Origin: Candidatus Methanoperedentaceae archaeon | Lineage (GTDB): Archaea; Halobacteriota; Methanosarcinia; Methanosarcinales; Methanoperedenaceae | Reading direction: 5' to 3' | DNA length: 8,841 nucleotides | NCBI GenBank assembly: GCA_014859785.1 | Contig: JACUTP010000066.1 | Coordinates: forward strand, 1-8,841 | Shown here: positions 1 through 6,533 of the stretch, piece after piece | Position numbering within the stretch: position 1 is the first letter of the stretch | Layout of the letters: the number at the start of each line of letters is the position of its first letter | Position numbers and translations under genes: made by a program | The notes under the pieces: model-generated | Seen by the model: only the letters and a program-made list of their open reading frames with translations | The model's database searches: none | What the model was told of the DNA's origin: nothing

Positions 1-4
1 AAAT

Positions 5-1144
5 TTACCCCAACCCGTACATATCCTTCAACCCGTGCCCTGTCGCAAGAACAACCACAGTCCCGTCCAGTCTCCTTCCCACAGTGCCTGCATACGCCAC
101 AGCACCGCTTGGCTCAACAAATATCCCGTTTCTTGCAAGCTTATCACGTGCATCAAGCGCCTCCCTGTCAGAAACCCTCAGTGCCTCCCCGCCTGAATCC
201 CGTATAGCCTTTAGCGCCGCAAGACCGTCAATAGGGTCACCGCATGCAATGGCAGTTGCAATGGTATCCGGGTCTTTTACAGGGACAATCTCTTTCAGGT
301 CGTTCTCCCATGCATCCACCACAGGGGCGCAGTTTTCAACCTGCACCCCAATAATTTCAGGGATGGTTTCCGTTATCCCGACAAGCGTAAGTTCCCGAAA
401 CGCTTCATATATGCTCCATATCAGTGTCCCGTTACCCACAGGCACTACCACATAATCAGGCACGTGCCAGTACAGCTGGTCTGCAATCTCAAAACCAACA
501 GTCTTTGTTCCCTCGCTGCGCCAGGGATAATCGCCTGTCAGGAACGAGTTGCTGTTTGAGACAACATATTCCTCAGCCTGGTTTATGGCAATAGCATAAT
601 CTCCTTCTACATATATCGTCCCTGCCCCGTAGGCTTTTATCTGTTTTATCTTCTCTTTTCCTGCTATATCGGGAACGAACACCCTGCATTCAAGACCCGC
701 AAAAGCTGCATAAGCTGCCACTGATGCACCCATGTTGCCTGTGGAAGCCAGTGCAACATTTCGCTTTCCTTTTTCGATTGCTTTTGTTATCTCAAGAGAC
801 GAACCCCTGTCCTTGAAAGAACCTGTCGGGTTGGAAGCCTCATATTTTATAAGAAGCCTGCCATTGATACCAAGCCTTTTATTCTCAAGCAGCGGCGTTC
901 CCCCTTCTCCCATTGTGATTATCTTTGACAGGTCTTTTACAGGCATAAACGCCCAGTATTTCCAGTGTGCCGGTTTGCCACGCATGAAATCGTCACGCAG
1001 AATAACTTCCTGTATTGAATTATAATCATATTCCGCATCAAGAGCAGAACCGCACCTGCATCTGGGTATCTGGAGGCGTTCTATTTCTTGTGGTTTATAC
1101 GTGTGTCCGCATTTGAAACACCGGAAATAAGTAACATATACCAT
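5..1144 (-). CDS. thrC: Threonine synthase family PLP-dependent enzyme
   Basis: 379 aa, complete. Threonine synthase converts O-phospho-L-homoserine and water to threonine and phosphate in the cytoplasm. Seen: an N-terminal zinc ribbon (C9, C12, C29, C31), the lead-in GEGGTPLL near residues 79-86, the PLP-lysine motif NPTGSFKDRG with K111, the STGNMGAS loop at 134-141 that holds the PLP/substrate carboxylate, a glycine-rich phosphate loop PVGNG at 235-239, and EPSGAVAYAG near 344-353. Length suits the fold-type II family. The start has no Shine-Dalgarno but a TATA box lies about 26 nt upstream, fitting a leaderless mRNA. Odd: the region at 202-215 reads LTGDYPWRSEGTKT, where true threonine synthases, as I remember them, have an NSxNPxRxxGQ-type motif, and the loop is STGNMGAS rather than STGNTSAS. 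The family also contains cysteate synthase of Methanosarcinales coenzyme M synthesis, so exact substrate is uncertain. Confidence 0.82.
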   Translation of the reverse strand: MVYVTYFRCFKCGHTYKPQEIERLQIPRCRCGSALDAEYDYNSIQEVILRDDFMRGKPAHWKYWAFMPVKDLSKIITMGEGGTPLLENKRLGINGRLLIKYEASNPTGSFKDRGSSLEITKAIEKGKRNVALASTGNMGASVAAYAAFAGLECRVFVPDIAGKEKIKQIKAYGAGTIYVEGDYAIAINQAEEYVVSNSNSFLTGDYPWRSEGTKTVGFEIADQLYWHVPDYVVVPVGNGTLIWSIYEAFRELTLVGITETIPEIIGVQVENCAPVVDAWENDLKEIVPVKDPDTIATAIACGDPIDGLAALKAIRDSGGEALRVSDREALDARDKLARNGIFVEPSGAVAYAGTVGRRLDGTVVVLATGHGLKDMYGLG

Positions 1145-1165
1145 GAATAGTAAACTGACACAGGA

Positions 1166-1175
1166 TATTTAAATA
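1166..1175 (-). promoter_or_regulatory. TATA box for the thrC-like gene
   Basis: The palindromic decamer TATTTAAATA sits with its centre about 26 nt from the A of the start codon at 1144. That spacing places the expected start of transcription at or next to the start codon, and no Shine-Dalgarno sequence precedes the gene, so the mRNA is probably leaderless. Confidence 0.6.
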
Positions 1176-1202
1176 CTATTCAGGGAAAGGTAAGAGTAAA
1201 TC

Positions 1203-1221
1203 CCTCTTTTATTATGAGAGG
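1203..1221. repeat. Short inverted repeat in the divergent promoter region
   Basis: CCTCT at 1203-1207 and AGAGG at 1217-1221 form a 5-bp inverted repeat around an AT-rich 9-nt centre (TTTATTATG, 1208-1216). The centre could itself be the TATA box of the rightward gene at 1255, placing transcription start near 1238. The rest of the 110-bp region holds only the thrC TATA box. The arms are short, so an operator role is only a guess. Confidence 0.3.
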
Positions 1222-1254
1222 TTAATTGACAGCTAAAACCACTTATTTGATTTT

Positions 1255-3240
1255 ATGAGAAATACAAAGCATTTCGATCCGGGACAAAACTTAATTTTCT
1301 GGTGCAGTGAGTGCAATGTTCCTTTACTTGAAGAAGAATGCGGGATATGCGGAAAAAATGGCGATAAAATTGAACTATCCCAGCCCGGAGACATACGGTT
1401 CGCTTCCCCTTATGAAAATGACATCATCGATAAACTGGTCTTAAAATCGTTCGGTCAGAATCCGCTTTCCGGAAAGCTCATACTCCTGAACAAGGTTCCT
1501 GGCGATGACAGGACAGATGAGATAATCGTTGACGGGCTCCACTTCGGGATATTGAGGTTCGACCTGGAAGAACTGAAATTCAAGCTTGACCTTATGATTG
1601 AGGGCGCATCTGCACTCATTGATGCTGGTATAACCGGTAAAACGGTGAGGATTTCATCAAAGGGCAGGCACCTTAGCGGTAAAAACATAGATGGAAGTGA
1701 AGTCAATGGATGTTCATGCGATATTTTAGAAGGTGATACGGTTCTTGTAACCGGAAAAAACCTGGGCGGTTTTGGCGTATCATACAGGAACAGCAGCGAC
1801 ATGAATAAACCCGGGCGGTCTTTGAAAATAAAAAAGATAAGTTCTGGCAGGGCCGCCTTTAATTCAAGAACACCTGTCTTTGACGAAGTAAGCCGTGCCA
1901 GTGCAAGGTATATGAAAAAACTCGTTAATGATGCTGCCAACATAATTCGCGGCACAGCCAACCGGGCAGGATTCAGGGATTCTCCTGTGTACGTTTCCTT
2001 CAGCGGCGGGAAGGACAGCCTTGTTACACTTGACCTGACACGGAAAGCCGTGAAAAAACAGGTTAAGGTGTTTTTTGCAGATACTGGTATCGAATTCCCT
2101 GAAACCGTGGAATTTATCAGGAATTATTCAAAGAAAAACAACCTTGACATAATTATTGTTGAGGCAAAAGAAGCATTCTGGGAATCGCTTCCTGATTTCG
2201 GACCGCCTGCAAAGGATTTCAGGTGGTGCTGTAAGGTATGTAAACTTGCCCCGATTAATTCAGTTATGGAAGAATGTGTCGGGAAAAACCGCAAATGCCT
2301 GACCATTGACGGGAAAAGGAAATACGAGTCATTTGCCCGCGCGCGGATTGCGCCCAGTGAAGAAAACCCGTTCATCCCGGGTCAGGTAAGTGTATTCCCT
2401 ATACGCAACTGGCGCGCAATAGAAGTCTGGCTTTATATTTACTTCCGAAACCTCGATTACAATCCGCTGTACGATATGGGTTTTGAGCGTGTCGGCTGCT
2501 GGCTTTGTCCGGCAGAGTTGGGGGCTGAATATTACAGGTTCGGGGAATTGCATCCTGAACTTTTCAAGCGGTGGAATAATTACCTCCTGGAATGGGCAAA
2601 AGAAAACGGTGTTCCGGAAGGGTTTATAAAACACGGTTTCTGGCGCTGGAAAACACTTCCCCCGAAGATGAATCGGCTTGCAGGAAAACTCGGGATAAAC
2701 ACAAAAATACAGGGTAAGGATGAAGAATTTGATATTGTGTTAACAGGCGGGATTTCTCCATGCAAATCAGGCGGGTACACCATAGAAGGCAAGGTCACAG
2801 GATTATCTCTTAATGAAGTCCGGAATGTTGTGAATATTCTTGGTGAGAACAGTTTTTCAGAAGACCTTGGTGTGGTTTTGGTAAAAACACCAGGTTGCAG
2901 TGTCAAGATATTCTCTTCAGGGCATATCTCAATTAATGCGCCTGGTGAAGAACAGGCTTTATCGCTTTTTGAGAATACAGCAAAGCAATTGATAAGGGTG
3001 AAAAAATGCACAAAATGCGGAGTTTGTATTAAAGTATGCCCTGTGGATGCCATCACACTCAAGCCGCATCTTAAAATAAACGAAAAATGCACACGATGCG
3101 GCAAATGCACTGGCTCATGTGTTGTTGCGAAGTATTTTGACAGGCTGCTGCCGGGTTTCGGCAATTGTGATTCGAAACAGGAATCATCACACCAATTACA
3201 CACCAGTTCTTATATCAGTACCACGCCTCTATTCATTTAA
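1255..3240 (+). CDS. PAPS reductase-like protein with Zn ribbon, PUA-like and ferredoxin domains
   Basis: 661 aa. Seen in order: N-terminal zinc ribbon (C17, C20, C29, C32); a PUA-like region at roughly 120-195; a PP-loop ATP pyrophosphatase domain with SGGKDS at 250-255; DTGIEFPET near 276-284; CCKVCKLAPI at 325-334; GCWLC at 414-418; an alpha/beta region at about 490-580; then two ferredoxin motifs (C585, C588, C591, C595 and C612, C615, C618, C622). C325-C326 and C415-x-x-C418 reproduce the CC-X(about 80)-CxxC pattern that binds [4Fe-4S] in APS reductases. The C-terminal ECGxH catalytic motif of classical PAPS/APS reductases is missing. By family it may reduce an activated sulfate or move sulfur using ferredoxin electrons; PUA and zinc ribbon hint at RNA, so tRNA thiolation is an alternative. 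The ATG follows an in-frame stop at 1234-1236, so no earlier start exists. The last 24 or so residues are Ser/Thr-rich and resemble nothing I know. Confidence 0.85.
   Translation: MRNTKHFDPGQNLIFWCSECNVPLLEEECGICGKNGDKIELSQPGDIRFASPYENDIIDKLVLKSFGQNPLSGKLILLNKVPGDDRTDEIIVDGLHFGILRFDLEELKFKLDLMIEGASALIDAGITGKTVRISSKGRHLSGKNIDGSEVNGCSCDILEGDTVLVTGKNLGGFGVSYRNSSDMNKPGRSLKIKKISSGRAAFNSRTPVFDEVSRASARYMKKLVNDAANIIRGTANRAGFRDSPVYVSFSGGKDSLVTLDLTRKAVKKQVKVFFADTGIEFPETVEFIRNYSKKNNLDIIIVEAKEAFWESLPDFGPPAKDFRWCCKVCKLAPINSVMEECVGKNRKCLTIDGKRKYESFARARIAPSEENPFIPGQVSVFPIRNWRAIEVWLYIYFRNLDYNPLYDMGFERVGCWLCPAELGAEYYRFGELHPELFKRWNNYLLEWAKENGVPEGFIKHGFWRWKTLPPKMNRLAGKLGINTKIQGKDEEFDIVLTGGISPCKSGGYTIEGKVTGLSLNEVRNVVNILGENSFSEDLGVVLVKTPGCSVKIFSSGHISINAPGEEQALSLFENTAKQLIRVKKCTKCGVCIKVCPVDAITLKPHLKINEKCTRCGKCTGSCVVAKYFDRLLPGFGNCDSKQESSHQLHTSSYISTTPLFI
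3209..3216 (+). promoter_or_regulatory. Possible TATA box for the flagellin-like gene
   Basis: CTTATATC lies inside the last codons of the upstream reductase-like gene. It would place transcription start near 3239, giving a leader of about 39 nt that contains the GTGAT ribosome-binding site. A second AT-rich candidate, TATAATTA at 3244-3251, would give an almost leaderless mRNA and so fits the ribosome-binding site less well. Confidence 0.3.
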
Positions 3241-3266
3241 GTCTATAATTACATTGCCATGATTTT

Positions 3267-3271
3267 GTGAT
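3267..3271 (+). promoter_or_regulatory. Ribosome-binding site of the flagellin-like gene
   Basis: GTGAT matches the GGTGAT part of the archaeal anti-Shine-Dalgarno complement and stands 6 nt before the ATG at 3278, supporting that start. Confidence 0.45.
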
Positions 3272-3277
3272 GAGAGT

Positions 3278-3601
3278 ATGAAAAAATACAGAAAATTCTT
3301 TGATAATAATAAAATAAACAATGACCGTGCTGACCTGGGTGTAGCCACGTTAATAATTTTCATGGCAATGATACTTATAGCTGCTTTAGCTGCAAGCATT
3401 ATACTTTATTCAGGAGGGGCGCTCCAGGAAAAAGCCATTAACAGGAGCGATTTTGTAATCCAGGATAGCTGTGAAGAATCAAGGCTTGAGGATTTTGTTA
3501 CTGATTTTCGTACTGTTAGTGCTAACACCACCAATGCAACAAATGCAACCAATATTAGTAGTTTATGCAATTACACTCGTTACAATTTCACAATTGATTA
3601 A
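3278..3601 (+). CDS. Short flagellin-like (archaellin/type IV pilin-like) protein
   Basis: 107 aa, about half the length of an ordinary archaellin (near 200 aa). Seen: a basic, Asn-rich leader, then DRADLGVATLIIFMAMILIA from residue 16, which aligns with the archaellin N-terminus (for example RGQ/VGIGTLIVFIAMVLVAA). By that alignment a prepilin/preflagellin peptidase would cut between D19 and L20. The hydrophobic helix at about 21-44 would form the filament core or anchor the protein. The rest is a short external domain with two cysteines (C65, C97) and seven N-x-S/T sequons, six of them in the last 25 residues (N83, N86, N89, N92, N98, N103). No archaellum motor genes (flaI, flaJ and others) are nearby. 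It may be a minor filament subunit, an archaellin-derived surface glycoprotein or a decayed archaellin. The following 62 bp show no continuation in another frame, so there is no sign of a simple frameshift. Confidence 0.72.
   Translation: MKKYRKFFDNNKINNDRADLGVATLIIFMAMILIAALAASIILYSGGALQEKAINRSDFVIQDSCEESRLEDFVTDFRTVSANTTNATNATNISSLCNYTRYNFTID
3533..3553 (+). repeat. 9-bp tandem repeat encoding Asn-Ala-Thr
   Basis: AATGCAACA (3533-3541) and AATGCAACC (3542-3550) are adjacent in-frame copies, followed by a third AAT. Each copy encodes one glycosylation sequon (NAT), so the repeat unit equals one sequon. Confidence 0.7.
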
Positions 3602-3663
3602 GATTGTAGCTAAAAACTCCAGTTGCTATATCTAAACCCACATGTTGATTAATTCAATCCTGT

Positions 3664-5103
3664 TTATAATGGAGCCCTGTCTTTGTTATACTCCCTTATT
3701 TCACTGGCAATCCTTTTATCAACAACACCGGGTTCTGTCATCTTCCGTGCATCCAGTATCTTATCAAGGTACTTCTCTGGTATGACATCCTGTTCGATTA
3801 TTACCTGCTTCAGGGGTTTTTTTTCACGGAGGGCTGTTTTCACAAGCCTTGAAACATTATCATACCCGATATAGGGATTAAGCACCGTGGCAAGACTCTG
3901 GCTTTTATCAAGAAGTTCGGTACAGCGGGCTTTATCAACAGTCATACCTGATACGCATTTATCCCTGAACATCCTGACAGTATTTGTAAGAAGTTTGATG
4001 CTCCATAAAATGTCAAAAGCAATAAGCGGCGTCATAACATTAAGCTCGAACTGCCCGGCTTCAGCAGCCAGTGCTACCGCATGGTCGTTACCGATTACCT
4101 GGAAGCATACCATGTTTACGGCTTCTGCGATTGATGGGTTAATCTTCCCTGGCATTATGGACGAGCCCGGCTGGACTTCAGGCAGCACAACCTCTGAAAT
4201 TCCGGCTTTTGGTCCCGAGTTGAGAAGACGCAGGTCATTTGAAATTTTGTTCAGGTCAAGCGCCAGCATCCTCAAGGCATTTGACATCGCAACAAACGGC
4301 GTCATGCTCCATGCAAGCATAATACTGTTTCCCCCGTAAAATCCAAAACCCGTCAATTCCCTTAATTGTGAAATCATGGTATCCTTAAAACCCGGATGGG
4401 TGTTTATACCAGTACCAACAGCAGTTCCCCCGATACTCAGTTCAAGCATATCATTTCCGGCATTTTTTATGTTATCAATGCATTTTTCAATAGAAGCTGC
4501 GTATCCTTCAAACACCTGACCAAAGCGAATGGGTACGGCATCCTCAAGATGAGTGCGCCCCACCTTGATTACATCATCGTATTCTTCTGCTTTTGAACGA
4601 AACACTGCTGACAGCCCTTCCAGTTCCCGGATAAGCGCAGGAATTGTCAAAAGAACGCTTAACCTTACAGCTGTCGGGGTGACATCATTTGAGGACTGTG
4701 CCATATTCACGTGGTTATTGGGGTGAACAAAATTGTATTCGCCTGCTTTCCCGCCGAGTTTGATATTTGCAATGTTGGCAATTACCTCATTGGTGTTCAT
4801 GTGCGAAGACGTTCCCGCGCCTGCCTGGAACGCATCTATAATAAATTCATCATCGTGTTTCCCTTCGATTACCTCATCCGCAGCCCGGATTATCGCATTG
4901 CCGATATTTTCGTCAAGCATATCCAGTTTCATGTTGGTAAGGGAAGCTGCTTTTTTGATAATGGCATAGGATTTTATAAAATCCGGGTTTGCTTTTATTC
5001 CGCTAATCCTGAAGTTATTAAAAGCCCGTATGGTAAAAGCACCGTAAAGCGCATCACCGGGAACTTCCACATCTCCAAGGCTGTCTTTTTCAATTCTGCC
5101 CAT
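3664..5103 (-). CDS. aspA: Aspartate ammonia-lyase (fumarase/aspartase superfamily)
   Basis: 479 aa, matching the usual length. Aspartase reversibly splits aspartate into fumarate and ammonia as a cytoplasmic homotetramer. Seen: opening RIEKDSLGDVEVPGDALYG, AGAGTSSHMNTNEV near 94-107, QSSND at 136-140, GRTH at 182-185 and the superfamily signature GSSIMPGKINP at 313-323 with the catalytic serine in GSS. Aspartase-like rather than fumarase-like details are SGPKAGISE (class II fumarases have SGPRCGIGE), EAGQFELNVM, and LNPYIGY where FumC has LNTHIGY. A class II fumarase or a dual enzyme remains the alternative. The ATG at 5103 is preferred to the GTG at 5112 because the GTG lies inside the Shine-Dalgarno AGGTG and conserved sequence begins right after the ATG. 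It diverges from gatD across about 107 bp and converges on the flagellin-like gene. Confidence 0.85.
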   Translation of the reverse strand: MGRIEKDSLGDVEVPGDALYGAFTIRAFNNFRISGIKANPDFIKSYAIIKKAASLTNMKLDMLDENIGNAIIRAADEVIEGKHDDEFIIDAFQAGAGTSSHMNTNEVIANIANIKLGGKAGEYNFVHPNNHVNMAQSSNDVTPTAVRLSVLLTIPALIRELEGLSAVFRSKAEEYDDVIKVGRTHLEDAVPIRFGQVFEGYAASIEKCIDNIKNAGNDMLELSIGGTAVGTGINTHPGFKDTMISQLRELTGFGFYGGNSIMLAWSMTPFVAMSNALRMLALDLNKISNDLRLLNSGPKAGISEVVLPEVQPGSSIMPGKINPSIAEAVNMVCFQVIGNDHAVALAAEAGQFELNVMTPLIAFDILWSIKLLTNTVRMFRDKCVSGMTVDKARCTELLDKSQSLATVLNPYIGYDNVSRLVKTALREKKPLKQVIIEQDVIPEKYLDKILDARKMTEPGVVDKRIASEIREYNKDRAPL

Positions 5104-5109
5104 TGGTAA

Positions 5110-5114
5110 CACCT
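5110..5114 (-). promoter_or_regulatory. Ribosome-binding site that fixes the aspA start
   Basis: AGGTG read on the minus strand, 6 nt before the ATG ending at 5103. Its last three bases form the GTG that would otherwise be an upstream start codon, so the ATG is the real start. Confidence 0.65.
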
Positions 5115-5150
5115 ATTGCAGTATATCCGGGTTGTGTATTCAATCTTGCT

Positions 5151-5158
5151 GATATATG
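5151..5158 (-). promoter_or_regulatory. TATA box candidate for aspA
   Basis: Minus-strand CATATATC with an A-rich stretch just upstream (complement of 5161-5170), which can act as a BRE. Predicted transcription start is near 5129, giving a leader of about 25 nt that carries the Shine-Dalgarno. Confidence 0.45.
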
Positions 5159-5180
5159 GCATAGTTTTTTATCATCTACC

Positions 5181-5190
5181 TTATTATTAA
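5181..5190 (+). promoter_or_regulatory. TATA box candidate for gatD
   Basis: TTATTATTAA centred about 25 nt before the ATG at 5211, so transcription would begin at or next to the start codon. The only Shine-Dalgarno-like sequence, GGGAT at 5203-5207, is weak, which favours a leaderless mRNA. Confidence 0.5.
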
Positions 5191-5210
5191 GAAACAAAAG
5201 CAGGGATATC

Positions 5211-6458
5211 ATGCAGGCAGAAGAATATGACAGGGTCCGTGTAGAAACAAAAGGTACGGTTTATGAAGGAACGCTCATGCCTTCCCAGACTGGCAGTATA
5301 GTTCTTAAACTGAAAAACGGCTACAATGTCGGAATCAGCAGGGATTCGGCTTCCGTGACATTGCTTCGGAAAAAGGAAGATGCCATAAAAAAAGAAACCG
5401 CACCTGGATGTCAGGCGACAAACAAGAAACTGCCAGACATCTCAATATTATCAACAGGCGGCACAATTGCCAGCAAGATAGATTACAGGACAGGTGCCGT
5501 AACATCACAATTCACGGCAGAGGATATCATGGCTTCCATACCTGAACTCGGGGAAATAGCAAATTACAACTGCCGCGTGATATACAGCATCCTCAGCGAG
5601 AACATGCGCCCGGAATACTGGAGCGAACTGGCTTGTGCCGTACATGAAGAAATAACAAACGGCGCAGATGGCATCATCATCACCCACGGCACGGACACGA
5701 TGATGTATACCGCTGCTGCTCTCTCGTTCATGATACAGACTCCTGTGCCTATAGTCCTTGTTGGTTCACAGCGAAGCGCTGACCGACCAAGCTCGGACAA
5801 TGCCATGAATGCCATATGCGCAGCCGCAGTTGCAACAAGCGATATCGCAGAGGTGTGTGTTGTCATGCACGGTTCCACAAGCGATGATTTCTGCCATATC
5901 CACAGGGGAACAAAGGTAAGGAAGATGCACACTTCACGGAGGGACGCATTCCAGTCCATAAACGCAAGACCTATAGGTCATGTTGAGTACCCTTCCCGCA
6001 AGATAAAAACAATATCTTCTTATACAAAACGGGGCGAGAAAAAGCTGTCACTGAACGATAAGCTTGAGCCGAAATGTGCCATTATAAAATACACGACAGG
6101 GGCAAGCAGTGAATCGTTATTATTCCATTCAGGTTCAGGATACCGGGGCATCGTGATTGAAGGAACGGGGCTTGGACACGTCTCGACAGAATGGGTGCCC
6201 TATATAAAGAACGCCACTGATGCAGGAATTCCTGTTATTATGACATCCCAGTGCATTTATGGCAGGGTGTGCGACAGGGTATATGACACAGGCAGGGATA
6301 TCCTGAAAGCAGGAGCCATAGAGGGTGAGGATATGCTGCCTGAAGTAGCGCTTGTCAAGCTCATGTGGGCGCTCGGACAGGCATCTGGTATGGATAAAGT
6401 TAATGAAATTATGCGGACGGATATGGCAGGGGAGATTACCAGAAGCACCCGCTCATAA
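5211..6458 (+). CDS. gatD: Glu-tRNA(Gln) amidotransferase subunit D
   Basis: 415 aa. GatD is the asparaginase-like half of the archaeal GatDE complex: it hydrolyses glutamine and supplies ammonia so that GatE can turn misacylated Glu-tRNA(Gln) into Gln-tRNA(Gln). Seen: an N-terminal beta-rich domain (about 5-53, DRVRVETKGTVYEG), a linker, then an asparaginase domain with STGGTIAS at 81-88 and THGTDTMM at 158-165. Predicted catalytic residues are T85, T161, D162 and K238; their spacing (76, 1, 76) equals that of the known Methanothermobacter GatD set (T101, T177, D178, K254). The N-terminal domain and the KMHTSRRDAFQS stretch separate it from a plain L-asparaginase. A TTG at 5103 extends the frame by 36 codons, but that part is not family-like and overlaps the divergent aspA start. 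gatE is not in the window. Confidence 0.95.
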   Translation: MQAEEYDRVRVETKGTVYEGTLMPSQTGSIVLKLKNGYNVGISRDSASVTLLRKKEDAIKKETAPGCQATNKKLPDISILSTGGTIASKIDYRTGAVTSQFTAEDIMASIPELGEIANYNCRVIYSILSENMRPEYWSELACAVHEEITNGADGIIITHGTDTMMYTAAALSFMIQTPVPIVLVGSQRSADRPSSDNAMNAICAAAVATSDIAEVCVVMHGSTSDDFCHIHRGTKVRKMHTSRRDAFQSINARPIGHVEYPSRKIKTISSYTKRGEKKLSLNDKLEPKCAIIKYTTGASSESLLFHSGSGYRGIVIEGTGLGHVSTEWVPYIKNATDAGIPVIMTSQCIYGRVCDRVYDTGRDILKAGAIEGEDMLPEVALVKLMWALGQASGMDKVNEIMRTDMAGEITRSTRS

Positions 6459-6477
6459 TAATGATAATCATTATTAT
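6455..6477. promoter_or_regulatory. Fur-box-like palindrome overlapping the gatD stop codon
   Basis: Arms of 11 bp (6455-6465 and 6467-6477) pair perfectly around one central base. Bases 6457-6475 agree with the bacterial Fur box GATAATGATAATCATTATC at 17 of 19 positions; only the two outermost bases differ. The site begins within the gatD stop region and ends 20 nt before the BRE/TATA of the RNA candidate downstream. It may bind a Fur- or DtxR/MntR-like metalloregulator. Alternatively it is an AT-only hairpin at the gatD 3' end, but no T-run follows it directly. Confidence 0.5.
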
Positions 6478-6497
6478 TCAAATCGTAAAATATATCC

Positions 6498-6511
6498 AAA
6501 AATATTAAATA
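6498..6511 (+). promoter_or_regulatory. BRE/TATA promoter for the intergenic RNA candidate
   Basis: An A-rich BRE-like stretch runs into TATTAAATA (6503-6511). The usual archaeal spacing of about 27 nt from the box centre predicts transcription start near 6534, two bases before the first paired base of the downstream hairpin. A short palindrome, TACAC-A-GTGTA (6526-6536), straddles the predicted start. Confidence 0.45.
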
Positions 6512-6533
6512 CTATTAAGACATTGTACACAGT

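Noticed and set aside
3602..3663. Frameshifted remainder of a longer archaellin after the stop at 3599-3601
   Set aside because: The 62 bp to aspA contain stops in all forward frames and no archaellin-like translation.
4711..5109. Plus-strand open frames opposite aspA
   Set aside because: They have no recognisable motifs and no ribosome-binding sites, and they lie opposite conserved aspartase sequence.
5104..5112. GTG start for aspA three codons earlier
   Set aside because: That GTG is part of the AGGTG Shine-Dalgarno for the ATG at 5103, and the conserved N-terminus begins after the ATG.
5103..5210. 36-codon N-terminal extension of gatD from a TTG at 5103
   Set aside because: It overlaps the divergent aspA start, lacks GatD-like sequence, and would be upstream of the TATA box. 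The family-like sequence begins at the ATG at 5211.
5211..6458. Plain L-asparaginase instead of GatD
   Set aside because: The extra N-terminal beta domain and the 76-1-76 spacing of catalytic residues match archaeal GatD.
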